Positions 8,610-18,243 are shown, counted from the first letter of the stretch. The stretch is 64,000 nt of DNA from Candidatus Paracaedibacteraceae bacterium (GCA_019459505.1 JAIBEV010000165.1:97837-161836), one strand, 5' to 3'. The notes: a model not told the origin generated them from the letters alone. Numbers and translations: made by a program.

Positions 8610-9206
8610 ATGAAACCTGTCTTTAAAACATCTATTTTACTTATTGTAGGAGCCTTAATCGGGACAGGCCTTTATTATGGAAAAACGCTCCTTTTCTCTT
8701 CTTCTATTATTCTGCCTGTTCCCCATGCCCAAATAGCGTTTGTAAATCTAAGCCGCGTCAATACCGAAGCTCAAGCTGTAAAACATTTTAAAGAATTGAT
8801 TGAACGACAATACAAAAATTTTCATGAGGAAATTTTAGGCCAAGAAAAGAAACTGCAAGCAGAATACGAAAAAATTCACTACCTTGAAAAAAATAATCCT
8901 GAGCAAGCTAAGGATTTAAAATCTAAAAAGGATGACTTGGACCGCCAAGTTAGTGAGCTAGATAAAATTCTAAGAGATCGTAAAGGAAGCTTAAATAAAA
9001 GCTTTGGCCATATTCAAGAGGAAATTGAGCACACTATTCGAGAGATCGTCACCAATGTCGCTAAACGCCGAGGCTTAAATCTTGTCTTTAATGCCACTAT
9101 TTTAGACGCCTCAGTGGTTTTATACGGAGGCTCAGAACTTGATATTACCGATGACGTTTTGCGCGAATTAAACCATAAACTACCTACTGTTCACTTGCCA
9201 TCCTAA
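8610..9206 (+). CDS. skp: OmpH/Skp family periplasmic chaperone
   Basis: 198 residues. An N-terminal hydrophobic anchor/signal (about 6-30) is followed by the typical Skp start AQIAFVNLSRVNTEAQAV. A long charged coiled-coil arm covers about 60-140, and the body closes with VAKRRGLNLVFNATILDASVVLYGG. Skp holds unfolded outer membrane proteins in the periplasm. Its place directly ahead of lpxD (9 bp apart) matches the conserved skp-lpxD-fabZ-lpxA order, though bamA, which normally precedes it, is not here. The N-terminus looks more like an uncleaved membrane anchor than a short cleavable signal. Confidence 0.88.
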   Translation: MKPVFKTSILLIVGALIGTGLYYGKTLLFSSSIILPVPHAQIAFVNLSRVNTEAQAVKHFKELIERQYKNFHEEILGQEKKLQAEYEKIHYLEKNNPEQAKDLKSKKDDLDRQVSELDKILRDRKGSLNKSFGHIQEEIEHTIREIVTNVAKRRGLNLVFNATILDASVVLYGGSELDITDDVLRELNHKLPTVHLPS

Positions 9207-9215
9207 AGGTTAATC

Positions 9216-10238
9216 ATGCCAGATAATCGATTCTATATTAATAAAGGACCATTTACATTAGCTCAAATTGCTGATTTTTTAAAATTGACGTTACATAATT
9301 GTTCTGATCCCTCGCTGGAAATCCAAGATTTATTGCCCTTACAGCAGGCAAAAGATAATAATTTAGCATGCTATCATAACCACAAATACCAACAAGAGTT
9401 TCAGGCTACACAGGCCGGTGCTTGCATTGTAGCTGAAGAGTTAGTTAGCCACGCCCCGACTCACTTACCTTTATTAATATCAAAAACACCTTATCGAGAT
9501 TATGCCCGTCTCTTATCCTTATTTTATGAAGAAAAAAAGCCAATCGTTAACATAAGTCCAACAGCAAGAATTGCACCCACAGCAAAAATTGGCCATAACT
9601 GCACTATTGGTGACTATGCAGTTATTGGCGAGTACGTAGAAATCGGTGAAAATGGCCGTATTGGCCCTCACTCTGTTATTGAGGCTCACTGCATAATTGG
9701 AAGCAATTGCCAAATAGAGTCCCATGTCAGCATTAGTAACAGTTTAATTGGAAACCATGTATCCATTAAACCGGGGGCTAGAATTGGTCAACGCGGTTTT
9801 GGATTTGATATGGATGCAAAAGGCCATGTACCCGTCCCCCAGCTTGGTCGGGTTATTATTGGCGATTATGTTGATATTGGAGCCAACACAACAATTGATA
9901 GAGGATCCAACGCAGACACAGAAATCCATAAAGGGGTTCGAATTGACAATCAAGTTATGATCGCCCATAACGTTATTATTGGTGACCATTCGGTCTTGGT
10001 CGCACAGGTTGGAATTGCGGGCAGCACACGTCTTGGAAAATTCGTTATTGCCGCAGGACAAGTAGGTATAGCCGGTCATTTAACAATTGGCGATAGTGTA
10101 CAGATTGCCGCAAAATCTGGACTAATGCGCGACGTCGACGCTGGAGCAAAAGTTGCAGGCTATCCAGCCATTCCTATTCAAGAACACTTTAAACAAGTTG
10201 CCGTGTTGGCAAAATTAACAAAAACAAAAGGAAAATAA
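9216..10238 (+). CDS. lpxD: UDP-3-O-(3-hydroxyacyl)glucosamine N-acyltransferase LpxD
   Basis: 340 residues, normal length. Third step of lipid A synthesis: transfer of 3-hydroxyacyl from ACP to UDP-3-O-acylglucosamine. The N-terminal uridine-binding domain (about 1-105) includes SPTARIAPTAKIG at its end. From about 110 the left-handed beta-helix of hexapeptide repeats (I-G-x-x-x-x) runs to about 315. The catalytic His is H251 in IAHNVIIGD. A C-terminal helix ends in KTKGK. AAAGGTTAATC precedes the ATG. In operon between skp and fabZ (3 bp to fabZ). Confidence 0.97.
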   Translation: MPDNRFYINKGPFTLAQIADFLKLTLHNCSDPSLEIQDLLPLQQAKDNNLACYHNHKYQQEFQATQAGACIVAEELVSHAPTHLPLLISKTPYRDYARLLSLFYEEKKPIVNISPTARIAPTAKIGHNCTIGDYAVIGEYVEIGENGRIGPHSVIEAHCIIGSNCQIESHVSISNSLIGNHVSIKPGARIGQRGFGFDMDAKGHVPVPQLGRVIIGDYVDIGANTTIDRGSNADTEIHKGVRIDNQVMIAHNVIIGDHSVLVAQVGIAGSTRLGKFVIAAGQVGIAGHLTIGDSVQIAAKSGLMRDVDAGAKVAGYPAIPIQEHFKQVAVLAKLTKTKGK

Positions 10239-10241
10239 ACA

Positions 10242-10694
10242 ATGACTGAAACAAGTCCCGATATTTTGATTAACGAGATTATGGAGCTTATTCCCCATCG
10301 CATTCCAATGCTCTTGATTGATAAGGTAATAGATGTAAAGCTTGGTAAGAGTGCCACCGGTATCAAGAATGTCACTATGAATGAATGGTTTTTCCAGGGC
10401 CATTTTCCTGACCATCCTGTTATGCCAGGCGTTCTAATTATCGAGGCAATGGCTCAAGCTGCTGGCGTGCTGGTCACAAAATCTATGGGGCAAAATTCAG
10501 ACGGAAAGATTGTTTATTTTATGTCAATTGAGGAAGCAAAATTCCGCAAACCTGTGGTTCCAGGAGATACTTTAAAACTTAAGGTGACACTGTTAAAATC
10601 TCGTGGCAGTATCTGGAAATTCAAGGGCGAAGCATGGGTGGAAGATGTGATGACTGATGAGGCAATCTTTACGGCGATGATCGCAAACAAATAA
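10242..10694 (+). CDS. fabZ: 3-hydroxyacyl-ACP dehydratase FabZ
   Basis: 150 residues, hot-dog fold. Dehydrates 3-hydroxyacyl-ACP in fatty acid elongation and so competes with LpxA/LpxD for the same substrate. The active-site helix and motif GHFPDHPVMPGVLIIEAMAQ give catalytic H54 and E68. The N-terminal LIPHRIPMLLIDKV is typical of the family. It sits 3 bp after lpxD and 11 bp before lpxA, the conserved order. Confidence 0.97.
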   Translation: MTETSPDILINEIMELIPHRIPMLLIDKVIDVKLGKSATGIKNVTMNEWFFQGHFPDHPVMPGVLIIEAMAQAAGVLVTKSMGQNSDGKIVYFMSIEEAKFRKPVVPGDTLKLKVTLLKSRGSIWKFKGEAWVEDVMTDEAIFTAMIANK

Positions 10695-10705
10695 GGTAGG
10701 TATAT

Positions 10706-11506
10706 ATGATTCATCCCACAACTATTATTGATCCGTCAGCCCAGATCGGAAAAAACTTCAAAGCTGGCCCTTTCTGTTATGTTGGACCTCACGTCATCAT
10801 CGGAGATGACGTTGAACTTAAATCCCATGTCGTTCTTGAAGGCTACACCACCCTTGGTAACCGCAATATTATATACCCTTTTGCCTCGATTGGTCATATT
10901 CCCCAAGATAAAAAATATTCGGGAGAAATCACTTCTCTGGAAATTGGAGATGATAATATTATCCGTGAATATGTAACCATGCAACCGGGAACGGCTACTG
11001 ATAGTAAAGTGACAAAAATTGGTAACCGCGGACTATTTATGGTAGGCACTCATATTGCTCATGACTGTATTATTGGTGACGATGTGATTTTTGCCAACCA
11101 TGCCACACTTGCAGGCCACGTAATGGTTGAAAACAATGTTATTATTGGTGGATTATCGGCTATTCATCAATTTGTACGTATCGGGGCTCATGCTATGATT
11201 GGTGGCATGTCTGGCGTTGAACATGATGTCATTCCCTACGGAATTGTTATTGGAGAGCGCGCAAGACTATCAGGTCTTAACCTTGTCGGCTTGAAACGAC
11301 GTGGATTCTCTCAAAAATCAATTAATGCCTTAAGGGAAGCCTACAGGACTCTATTTACGCCTGAAACAACGGAAAAGGCTACAACATTCCAAGAACGCCT
11401 TTCTCTAATTAAAAATGAAAAGGCAGACATTCCGGAAATTGAGAGTCTTATCGAGTTTATTCAAGAGGAATCTCATCGCAACCTATGCATGCCGAAAGGT
11501 GGATGA
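10706..11506 (+). CDS. lpxA: UDP-N-acetylglucosamine acyltransferase LpxA
   Basis: 266 residues. First step of lipid A synthesis. Hexapeptide-repeat beta-helix from residue 1 to about 190, then a C-terminal helical domain. GTHIAHDCIIGDD contains H116 and H119; H119 corresponds to the catalytic base (H125 of E. coli). The QFVRIGAHAMIGG segment is also typical. The 3' end overlaps the start of lpxI, implying translational coupling. Confidence 0.97.
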   Translation: MIHPTTIIDPSAQIGKNFKAGPFCYVGPHVIIGDDVELKSHVVLEGYTTLGNRNIIYPFASIGHIPQDKKYSGEITSLEIGDDNIIREYVTMQPGTATDSKVTKIGNRGLFMVGTHIAHDCIIGDDVIFANHATLAGHVMVENNVIIGGLSAIHQFVRIGAHAMIGGMSGVEHDVIPYGIVIGERARLSGLNLVGLKRRGFSQKSINALREAYRTLFTPETTEKATTFQERLSLIKNEKADIPEIESLIEFIQEESHRNLCMPKGG

Positions 11507-12324
11507 TGGTCCTCACACCAAGAGTTATTGGGCTTATTCCGGGACAAGGAGATTTACCTATCCGGATCATTGAACGCTGCCAAGCTCAAGACAATAAAAT
11601 CGTAGCTGTTGCTTTGGAAAATCAAACACCCCCTGAAACGGTTAGCTCAATACCCCACATCTGGTTAAAGCTTGGAACCGTTGGGACGCTATTAACTTAT
11701 TTGCGATCTCAAAATGTTACTCATATTGTGATGGCAGGCGCCATTAAACGACCCAGCTTATCTGAACTATCCTTGGACTGGACCGGAACAAAGCTTTTGG
11801 CAAAAATGGGGCTCACTTCTTTAGGTGACGATGGCGTTCTCACAGCTATTATTAAATATCTCGAAGAAGAAGGATTCACCGTCATAGCCGCTGATGAATT
11901 GTTAGACGATTTACTGATGCCCTCTCAATGCTTAACAACTGTCCATCCCTCTGATGTAGAACTCAATGATATTCAAATTGCACGTCAAGTTTTAAGTAAA
12001 CTCGGTGAAGCGGATGTCGGCCAAGCTTTAGTTATTCAACAAGGGCTAATTTTAGGCGTTGAAGCAATCGAAGGCACAGAAAACTTAGTTAATCGGGTTC
12101 AGAGCTATCGTCGAGAGGGAAGCAAACCTATTTTGGTAAAAATGGCTAAACCTCAGCAAACTCTTAAGGTTGATTTACCGACTATCGGTCTACAAACAGT
12201 CGAACAATGTATTAAGAATAATTTTGCTGGTATTGCTGTAGAAGCAGGAAAAACTCAAATCCTTAAGCAAGAGGAAGCGGTGGCGCTGGCGAATAAAGAA
12301 AAAATATTTATTTTTGGCTTTTAA
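11503..12324 (+). CDS. lpxI: UDP-2,3-diacylglucosamine pyrophosphatase LpxI
   Basis: About 273 residues (DUF1009 family). LpxI hydrolyses UDP-diacylglucosamine to lipid X and replaces LpxH in alphaproteobacteria. Visible: the N-terminal IGLIPGQGDLPIRI loop, the DDGVLTAI stretch and the C-terminal GLQTVEQCIKNNFAGIAVEAGKT. The frame extends upstream to an ATG at 11485, but the pair of ATGs at 11503/11506 is preferred. They form an ATGA overlap with the lpxA stop, follow a GAAAGG ribosome binding site, and give the family-like N-terminus. The usual next gene lpxB is absent here; rlmN follows after 224 bp. Confidence 0.93.
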   Translation: MMVLTPRVIGLIPGQGDLPIRIIERCQAQDNKIVAVALENQTPPETVSSIPHIWLKLGTVGTLLTYLRSQNVTHIVMAGAIKRPSLSELSLDWTGTKLLAKMGLTSLGDDGVLTAIIKYLEEEGFTVIAADELLDDLLMPSQCLTTVHPSDVELNDIQIARQVLSKLGEADVGQALVIQQGLILGVEAIEGTENLVNRVQSYRREGSKPILVKMAKPQQTLKVDLPTIGLQTVEQCIKNNFAGIAVEAGKTQILKQEEAVALANKEKIFIFGF

Positions 12325-12548
12325 ACCTGGCTTTAAATGCCATAAAATCCCCAGCTAAAATATAAACCTATCGCAATCTTATAGAAGATCGATTATATCA
12401 TATAAAGGAATTGCTAAGACAACGCTAAGTTAACTCTAAAAGGCTCTGACCCTTGGATAAGATAGTAAATCAATAAATTATTGTAGGATAACTCCCTGAA
12501 ATAATAAGGACGTACGAACAGTGGGGAGCGACTAGATAGGATAATAAC

Positions 12549-13643
12549 ATGACACAGAAGCAAAGTATAATTGGTATCGCCCGTGACGCCCTAGAAAAAG
12601 AATTTATTGATGCAGGAATTCCAAAATTTAGGACAAAGCAAATTTGGCATTGGCTCTATTTTCAAGGAGTACGCTCCTTTGAAGACATGCCTAATATACC
12701 TAAGGATCTCCGTCAGAAACTAAGTGATTCTTATATTATTCATCGCCCCGAAATAACCAAAGCCCTTGTTTCAGTTGATGGCACCCAAAAATGGTTACTG
12801 AAATTTGCTGACGGTGAAGAAGCAGAATGTGTTCATATTCCGGAAGTTGATCGTGGAACAATCTGTATTTCCTCCCAAGTTGGCTGTACCCTCACTTGTA
12901 AATTCTGCCACACAGGCACACAAAAACTTGTCCGCAATCTCACATCCTCTGAAATTGTCGGACAAATGATGGTGGGCCGTGATGCTTTTAATGAGTGGCC
13001 TACCCCCTCTAGCAATCGTCATGTTTCCAATATCGTCATGATGGGAATGGGTGAACCCTTGTACAATTTTGACAATGTGGCTAAAGCTTTAAAGATCATT
13101 ATGGATCCCGAGGGAATTTCTTTATCGAAACGCAAAATCACTCTGTCAACGAGTGGCGTGGTTCCCCTGATGGATCGATGCGGCGAAGAAATTGGTGTTA
13201 ACTTAGCTGTATCCTTACATGCTGTCCGTGATGATTTGCGCAATACATTAGTTCCCTTAAATAAAAAATACCCTCTTAAAGATTTGATAGATGCTTGTCG
13301 TCGCTATCCAAGCGTTAACAATGCTAACCGCATCACTTTTGAATATGTCATGTTAAAAGGCATTAATGATACAAATGCAGATGCTAAAGAGTTGGTAAGA
13401 TTAATTCGTGGCATTCCAGCAAAAATTAATCTGATTCCCTTCAATCCTTGGCCAGGTTCGGATTATGAATGTTCTACACCAGAACGGATTGCAGCCTTTT
13501 CTGATATTGTTTTCAAAGCTGGCTATTCATCTCCTGTCCGCACCCCACGAGGTCGTGATATTTTAGCTGCTTGTGGACAATTAAAGTCTGAGAGTGTTCG
13601 TCAGTCCAAGAGTTTACTCTCCCCTCTCCAGGTGAATCCCTAA
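12549..13643 (+). CDS. rlmN: 23S rRNA/tRNA adenine-C2 methyltransferase RlmN
   Basis: 364 residues. Radical SAM enzyme that methylates A2503 of 23S rRNA and A37 of some tRNAs. The 4Fe-4S motif CTLTCKFC gives C113, C117 and C120. The methyl-carrying cysteine is C342 in [24 protein letters not shown] is the SAM-binding stretch and AVSLHA is characteristic. A long, possibly separate promoter region (12325-12548) precedes it. It converges with fliS, with only 8 bp between the stops. Confidence 0.96.
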   Translation: MTQKQSIIGIARDALEKEFIDAGIPKFRTKQIWHWLYFQGVRSFEDMPNIPKDLRQKLSDSYIIHRPEITKALVSVDGTQKWLLKFADGEEAECVHIPEVDRGTICISSQVGCTLTCKFCHTGTQKLVRNLTSSEIVGQMMVGRDAFNEWPTPSSNRHVSNIVMMGMGEPLYNFDNVAKALKIIMDPEGISLSKRKITLSTSGVVPLMDRCGEEIGVNLAVSLHAVRDDLRNTLVPLNKKYPLKDLIDACRRYPSVNNANRITFEYVMLKGINDTNADAKELVRLIRGIPAKINLIPFNPWPGSDYECSTPERIAAFSDIVFKAGYSSPVRTPRGRDILAACGQLKSESVRQSKSLLSPLQVNP

Positions 13644-13651
13644 ACCAAATT

Positions 13652-14077
13652 TTAGGCATCCATACTCATCGATTCAGATACCATAGGCAGGGTGGTGGTA
13701 TTAGACGCCACTTTATGACTATCCGCGAGACGCCAAATAGAAGCCATTTCCGAAAGCGCAATTTGAACTTGTTCACACAAAGCAGCATCCTCTTTTAAGC
13801 TAACCTCTAATAAGAAGGCTACTATATTATTGAAGAAATTGCTTATTTCACCGACTTCCGGCGATCGATCAACCGCTAAAGAGGATTGTATGGAGCTGAT
13901 AATCACCATAACTTTGTCAATACAGTGATGGCGCTGCTCGTAATCTTTGGTTTCAATAGCGACCTTTGCCCGACGCAATAGGCCAACACAATGATCCAGC
14001 AATATAGCAACTTGAACCATTTTAGATGCAGTGATTGCCTCTGCTTTATGGTAGTGGCGCATTTGTGCGTTGTACAT
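13652..14077 (-). CDS. fliS: Flagellin chaperone FliS
   Basis: 141 residues from the ATG at 14075-14077, which has a GGAGAG ribosome binding site; the longer frame to 14116 would overlap fliD. FliS binds the C-terminus of newly made flagellin and prevents early polymerisation. The family look is clear: N-terminal YNAQMRHYHKAEAITASKM, an all-helical body, LLDHCVGLLRRAKVAIETKDYE, and a final helix with the AL-EMASIWRLA pattern. It lies 10 bp after fliD, as in many fliD-fliS pairs. Confidence 0.85.
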   Translation of the reverse strand: MYNAQMRHYHKAEAITASKMVQVAILLDHCVGLLRRAKVAIETKDYEQRHHCIDKVMVIISSIQSSLAVDRSPEVGEISNFFNNIVAFLLEVSLKEDAALCEQVQIALSEMASIWRLADSHKVASNTTTLPMVSESMSMDA

Positions 14078-14087
14078 AATTTCTCTC

Positions 14088-16232
14088 CTATCTATTAGCC
14101 TTATTGAAGGAATCAATCATGCTCATGATATTTTCTAACTCTATGGTTGCCTCATATACCACTTTAAATTCCTTTTCTAAACGGGCTGCCTCTGTTTTGG
14201 TATTCGCTTCAATTTTATCAATAATTTTTTTCTGAGATTCATTTTTCTTATTGTAATTATCAATCTCACCAAAGATGGTCCCCTTTTTTTTACCTGTTTT
14301 AGAGTCTAAGTTTTCATCCAATCTAAGGCTACACTCATTATCCACCTGAGCCATACGACCTTGGGTTACCTTTATCTCCGCGCTACTTGAAGCATTATCA
14401 TTGAGCGTTCCATCAAATCGTACTGTAAGTCCATGTAATAAGTTGGTCTTCCCATCCGAATCTTTGCTAGCTGTGATCGTTATCATTCCCCCAGTGGTAG
14501 TGACAGTCGCAGGATAGACAACTGAATCCAGCGTAAAGGTTGCTGTTGCTTTGCCTGCTGTATCTTTAGAAACATTAACAGTAATAGGTTTTCCTGCCAC
14601 ATTTGCAGGGAGCTTGGTTGGTAAATCAACGACTTTAAAGTCACTATTACTGACAGTAACGGTGTTTGTTAACAGCTTCTTAATATCCGAGTAACTGTTG
14701 CTAATCGCTGTGCTAAAATCAGTATCATTCTCAAAACGCAAAGATCCGTCAGGCTGAAGTTTTATTCCCATAATATTGAGGGCAGTTGTACTAGAAGATT
14801 CTTTGGTTGTTAAGGATACCCCTGCAGTCTCCCCCGTTAAGGCAGATTTAATAGCTGACATAGTGTTACGAGCATAAATATTTCCATATAAATCTGCCCC
14901 TTCTGCTGCACTTACATTTTTACCATCCGCACTTGTTTTGGATTTAGTTTGGTCACTGTAAAAGGAATTTAGGTCATTATAGGCGGTCATAAGCTCAATA
15001 AATGTTTTAGCAAACTGATCTTTGTCTTCAATTACAGCCCCTTGAACCGTCGTCGTCGAGGAGGCAGATTTTAGATTTAGAGTAACACCAGTTATGATGT
15101 CTGAAATCGTATTTGATCTCTTTTTATAAGAAGTTCCATCCACTGTAATGTTAGCGCACAGATCATTAAAGTCTGCCGCTGGGCTATTTAAACCTAAAGT
15201 CTTGGCTATTTCATTTGTATCGCTTATGGTAACGGTATTTCCATTTGTCGCTTCTAGTTTTATTTGGTATTTACTAGGGATCGAATAATACGCTAAATCA
15301 TAACTTGCTTTTACACCCGTCGTCCCGGTTTGGTCGTTAATTGCAGCAACAACATCTTTTAATGTCATTGTTTGGTCTATGGAAATACTTTGGCTCGCTC
15401 CGTTTTGGGTCCCAATCGTAAGACTGCCACCCAACTTTAATGCTGTCGCCTCATCCGCTGCCTCTAATATCCCACAAATTTTGTTACTTGTTGTTTGGGA
15501 AAATCCAAGATCTGTTAAAGGGGTACCGGAAGTTGTTTGGAGCACAATGGGCTCTCCGCTCACTTGGGCTTTAAGTTTGAGTTCAAAAGTACTGATAGTA
15601 CCAATTGAAGCAAGGGATACATCCGCACTGACTTTGGTATCCGCTGATACTGCATTAATAGCATTCTGGATATCAGCAAGCGACATCGTGTCAGTAATAT
15701 CAATAGTTTTTGCGGTACCCGCCGTCGTTCCAATTGAAAAAGTTCCCGTCTTATTCAGCTTTTGATTCATACCCGTGGTTTGAATCGTCCCCTTTTTCAT
15801 ATCGGACGTGGCCAATTGTTCCACCGTCATAGAAAAAGAACCAAGCAGAGCACTCTCGGACGCTGATATATTCACTATTTCTGTGTAATTCTGACCAGTT
15901 GAGGTGGTGGCTGTGACTCCATGTTGTTGAAAAGCATTGTTAGTTACACGCGGCTGAGTACTGGAAACTCGATTCGCCATGGTTTTGGCTAAATCTTGTA
16001 CGGCTATTAATTTCGTCTGAAAAGTTGATAAAGCAGCTAATGTTTTAGTATTTTTATCAATTTTATCCTGATAGGGTTTCTCTTGTGTTTTTCTTGCCTC
16101 CTTAACAGCGGAAATATATTCGTCAATATCAAGGCCTGCTACTTTTTGTGATATTTTTGCGGTATTGGTATCTTTGTCAACGACAACTTTACCAATCCCC
16201 ATTCCATAGTCACTACGAACACTGCCTACCAT
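14088..16232 (-). CDS. fliD: Flagellar filament cap protein FliD (hook-associated protein 2)
   Basis: 714 residues, long for the family (about 450-650). FliD caps the growing filament and inserts flagellin subunits. The N-terminal D0/D1 region has VAGLDIDEYISAVKEARKTQ and a coiled coil with ALSTFQTKLIAVQDLAKTM. The middle has repeated hook-associated IN motifs (SLADIQNAINA, TLKDVVAAINDQTG). The C-terminus is a long coiled coil ending IMSMIDSFNKANR. A GAGG ribosome binding site precedes the ATG. It lies 58 bp after the flagellin at 16291 and is likely co-transcribed with it; a GC hairpin (GGAG/CTCC) in the gap could attenuate. Confidence 0.9.
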   Translation of the reverse strand: MVGSVRSDYGMGIGKVVVDKDTNTAKISQKVAGLDIDEYISAVKEARKTQEKPYQDKIDKNTKTLAALSTFQTKLIAVQDLAKTMANRVSSTQPRVTNNAFQQHGVTATTSTGQNYTEIVNISASESALLGSFSMTVEQLATSDMKKGTIQTTGMNQKLNKTGTFSIGTTAGTAKTIDITDTMSLADIQNAINAVSADTKVSADVSLASIGTISTFELKLKAQVSGEPIVLQTTSGTPLTDLGFSQTTSNKICGILEAADEATALKLGGSLTIGTQNGASQSISIDQTMTLKDVVAAINDQTGTTGVKASYDLAYYSIPSKYQIKLEATNGNTVTISDTNEIAKTLGLNSPAADFNDLCANITVDGTSYKKRSNTISDIITGVTLNLKSASSTTTVQGAVIEDKDQFAKTFIELMTAYNDLNSFYSDQTKSKTSADGKNVSAAEGADLYGNIYARNTMSAIKSALTGETAGVSLTTKESSSTTALNIMGIKLQPDGSLRFENDTDFSTAISNSYSDIKKLLTNTVTVSNSDFKVVDLPTKLPANVAGKPITVNVSKDTAGKATATFTLDSVVYPATVTTTGGMITITASKDSDGKTNLLHGLTVRFDGTLNDNASSSAEIKVTQGRMAQVDNECSLRLDENLDSKTGKKKGTIFGEIDNYNKKNESQKKIIDKIEANTKTEAARLEKEFKVVYEATIELENIMSMIDSFNKANR

Positions 16233-16290
16233 TTTTGCCTCAATACCTAACTTTAAAATTGGAGGAGAATGTGCTCCCCCGCATTAATAT

Positions 16291-17793
16291 TTATCGAACT
16301 TGTTGGACCATTTCAGTCAACTGTGATTGTTCATTTAATGCTTGGGTAAATACTGAGTTTGCAACTTGTGCTAGACCTTTAAAGCGCTGCAAAGTCATCA
16401 TTGACTCAGCAATATTAGCATCAATAAAGGTAGATCGAGCTGCTGTTTGGTTTTGAATGCTAATCATCAGAGTGTCAGCCATAAAGCCAAGTTGACTTGC
16501 TTTTCCACCAAGTTCCGCAATCATAGAACCAACTTGATCCTGGGCGGCGTCAATTTTTAGAGAGGTATTTTGTGCATCGCTCATTGTTAAAATGGTATTT
16601 CCCTCTAATTTTAAAGCCGCTGCGGTCGCCCCTTTGAAAGTGACAGATAGCATATCTGTTGCTTTTTCACCATATTGGAACGCCTGGACAATTTGTGTTC
16701 CTGCAACAATGTTATAAGTTTCCTGGGCCAAATTAGCGGTCATATCGAACGCATTTAAAGCCAAACTGATACCATTGGAAAAGGATACTGTTGTCGCAAT
16801 TGAGGTGGAATCAACATAACTTGCTTTATCAATAATGGATGTATAATACTCTGTACCGCGCGATACTCGAAACGTACCTTTAAAAGTTGTGGCATCATAA
16901 TCATAGGTCAAAGCCCATGTACCAGCATTTGTACCCGACCCAGCCGATAAGGTTACTGCACCACCTGTAACAACAGCGCTGTTCGTACTCAAAGATGTAA
17001 AAGATGCCCGGGTTAAACCGGCACCAATTCCCAACGTTCCTCGTAATGCTGCTTGAAAAGTGGCGGCATCCGTAATAGCAGTCGTCGTAGCGTCATAATC
17101 TAAACTGATAGAACTGCCCGGATCAGAAACGCTAACAAGAGTTAATGCTCCCCCTCCTACTGGTGCTCCAACCGATGCCTTGAAAGTTTGATCACTAATT
17201 ACAACAGTTACATCATAAAGTCCTTTATTGGCTGTAACTGTTGCGTCAACCGCATATCCCGTAATATTTCCTTGGCTATTAGGTCCATTCATGATCCCTG
17301 CAAAAGCATTAGCTACGTTTAAAAGCCCAGTTGCTGTTTCTGCAACAGCTCCACTCGGAGTCGCACCCGCTGCCCCGCCTGAGAAGAGAGAAACTCCACC
17401 CCACCGCGCATTATTTGCATTGATTGTCACCTGAGCCACAAGTTGCTGAAACTCATCGTTCATCATCTTGCGCTCGCCATCGCCAACCGAATTCGTATTG
17501 GCCTTAACCGTCAATTCTTTCATACGAGTTAAAATTTCTTGCGTTGCGCCTAAGGAGCCGGTCGCCATCTGAATCATAGCTGTGGCTTGAGAGACGTTGG
17601 AACTCGCTTGAATAAGCGACTGCACGTTTGCTGTTAAGCGATAGCCAACCGCCGAGGATGATGGATCATAAGATGGGTTAGATGCCTTTGATCCCGATGC
17701 AAGCTCTTCTGTTGCGCGGGTTGCTTTACTAGTGTTAATTTCTAAATAGCGTTTGGCTGCATTTGCTCCAAGGTTTGTTGCTGCTGAAACCAT
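16291..17793 (-). CDS. fliC: Flagellin, copy 1
   Basis: 500 residues, filament subunit exported by the flagellar type III system. The conserved N-terminal D0/D1 helices are present: MVSAATNLGANAAKRYLEIN, ATEELASGSKASNPSYDPSS, then LKELTVKANTNSVGDGER. So are the C-terminal D1/D0 helices: ADTLMISIQNQTAARSTFID, ALNEQSQLTEMVQQVR. The variable centre (about 140-400) is Ser/Thr/Gly/Ala-rich. It is a close paralogue of the flagellin at 18287-19792. GAGG lies upstream of the ATG. A sigma-54 promoter (17869-17884) and two copies of a 15-bp motif lie upstream, so it is probably a late, RpoN-controlled flagellar gene. Confidence 0.96.
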   Translation of the reverse strand: MVSAATNLGANAAKRYLEINTSKATRATEELASGSKASNPSYDPSSSAVGYRLTANVQSLIQASSNVSQATAMIQMATGSLGATQEILTRMKELTVKANTNSVGDGERKMMNDEFQQLVAQVTINANNARWGGVSLFSGGAAGATPSGAVAETATGLLNVANAFAGIMNGPNSQGNITGYAVDATVTANKGLYDVTVVISDQTFKASVGAPVGGGALTLVSVSDPGSSISLDYDATTTAITDAATFQAALRGTLGIGAGLTRASFTSLSTNSAVVTGGAVTLSAGSGTNAGTWALTYDYDATTFKGTFRVSRGTEYYTSIIDKASYVDSTSIATTVSFSNGISLALNAFDMTANLAQETYNIVAGTQIVQAFQYGEKATDMLSVTFKGATAAALKLEGNTILTMSDAQNTSLKIDAAQDQVGSMIAELGGKASQLGFMADTLMISIQNQTAARSTFIDANIAESMMTLQRFKGLAQVANSVFTQALNEQSQLTEMVQQVR

Positions 17794-17868
17794 TTTTTAC
17801 CTCTTCCACTTCTTGTGCCCAAACTTACCCACCATGGGCAAGTGTAAAAATGTATCTGCCTAAGAGAA

Positions 17869-17884
17869 AGCAAATGCTGTGCCA
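17869..17884 (-). promoter_or_regulatory. Sigma-54 (-24/-12) promoter of flagellin copy 1
   Basis: On the minus strand the sequence reads TTGGCAC-AGCAT-TTGCT: the -24 GG box and -12 GC box with exactly the five-base spacing of the RpoN consensus (TGGCAC-N5-TTGCW). Predicted start of transcription is near 17857, leaving a leader of about 64 bases before the ATG at 17793. The same arrangement occurs before the second flagellin. Confidence 0.85.
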
Positions 17885-17962
17885 AGTTCAAAAAATGGGG
17901 GAAAATAAGGCATCTCAGAAGAGACAATCACTAAACTTAGCTATATTTAAATAAAATTTTAT

Positions 17963-18017
17963 AGGAAAATTTTGCCTATAAATTTAAGTTAAAAAAGGTA
18001 AGAGGAAAATTTTGCCT
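17963..18017 (-). promoter_or_regulatory. Two copies of a 15-bp near-palindrome, candidate activator sites for flagellin 1
   Basis: AGGAAAATTTTGCCT occurs at 17963-17977 and again at 18003-18017, 40 bp apart, about 80 and 120 bp beyond the sigma-54 -24 box. Position and symmetry fit enhancer sites for an NtrC-type activator such as the FlbD class. The rest of the 493-bp spacer up to the terminator at 18244 shows nothing else. Confidence 0.65.
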
Positions 18018-18243
18018 ATAGTTTTGCTAAAGATTATCCCATAAAGAGAAAAATTTTTTCTGTTTTTTAGTCTTGTGAAAGACGTGACCAACCTCTTTAT
18101 TAAGGTAAAAGTTGACAGTTTTATAGAGAATTAAAATTTAATTTAAATAAAGTTTGTATAGAGAAAATTTATAGCTCTGATAACAAGGCGGCTTTCAAAA
18201 AATGAAACACATTTTATCCACATTTAAAAAAATACTTTAGTTC

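Noticed and set aside
9744..10079. 111-codon frame antisense to lpxD
   Set aside because: Explained by the hexapeptide repeat codon pattern of lpxD; Asn/Cys-rich translation without start signal.
12325..12548. Riboswitch or RNA element upstream of rlmN
   Set aside because: Some weak pairing only; no conserved motif recognised.
15379..15765. 128-codon plus-strand frame inside fliD
   Set aside because: Shadow of Ser/Thr-rich fliD coding; no ribosome binding site, no family features.
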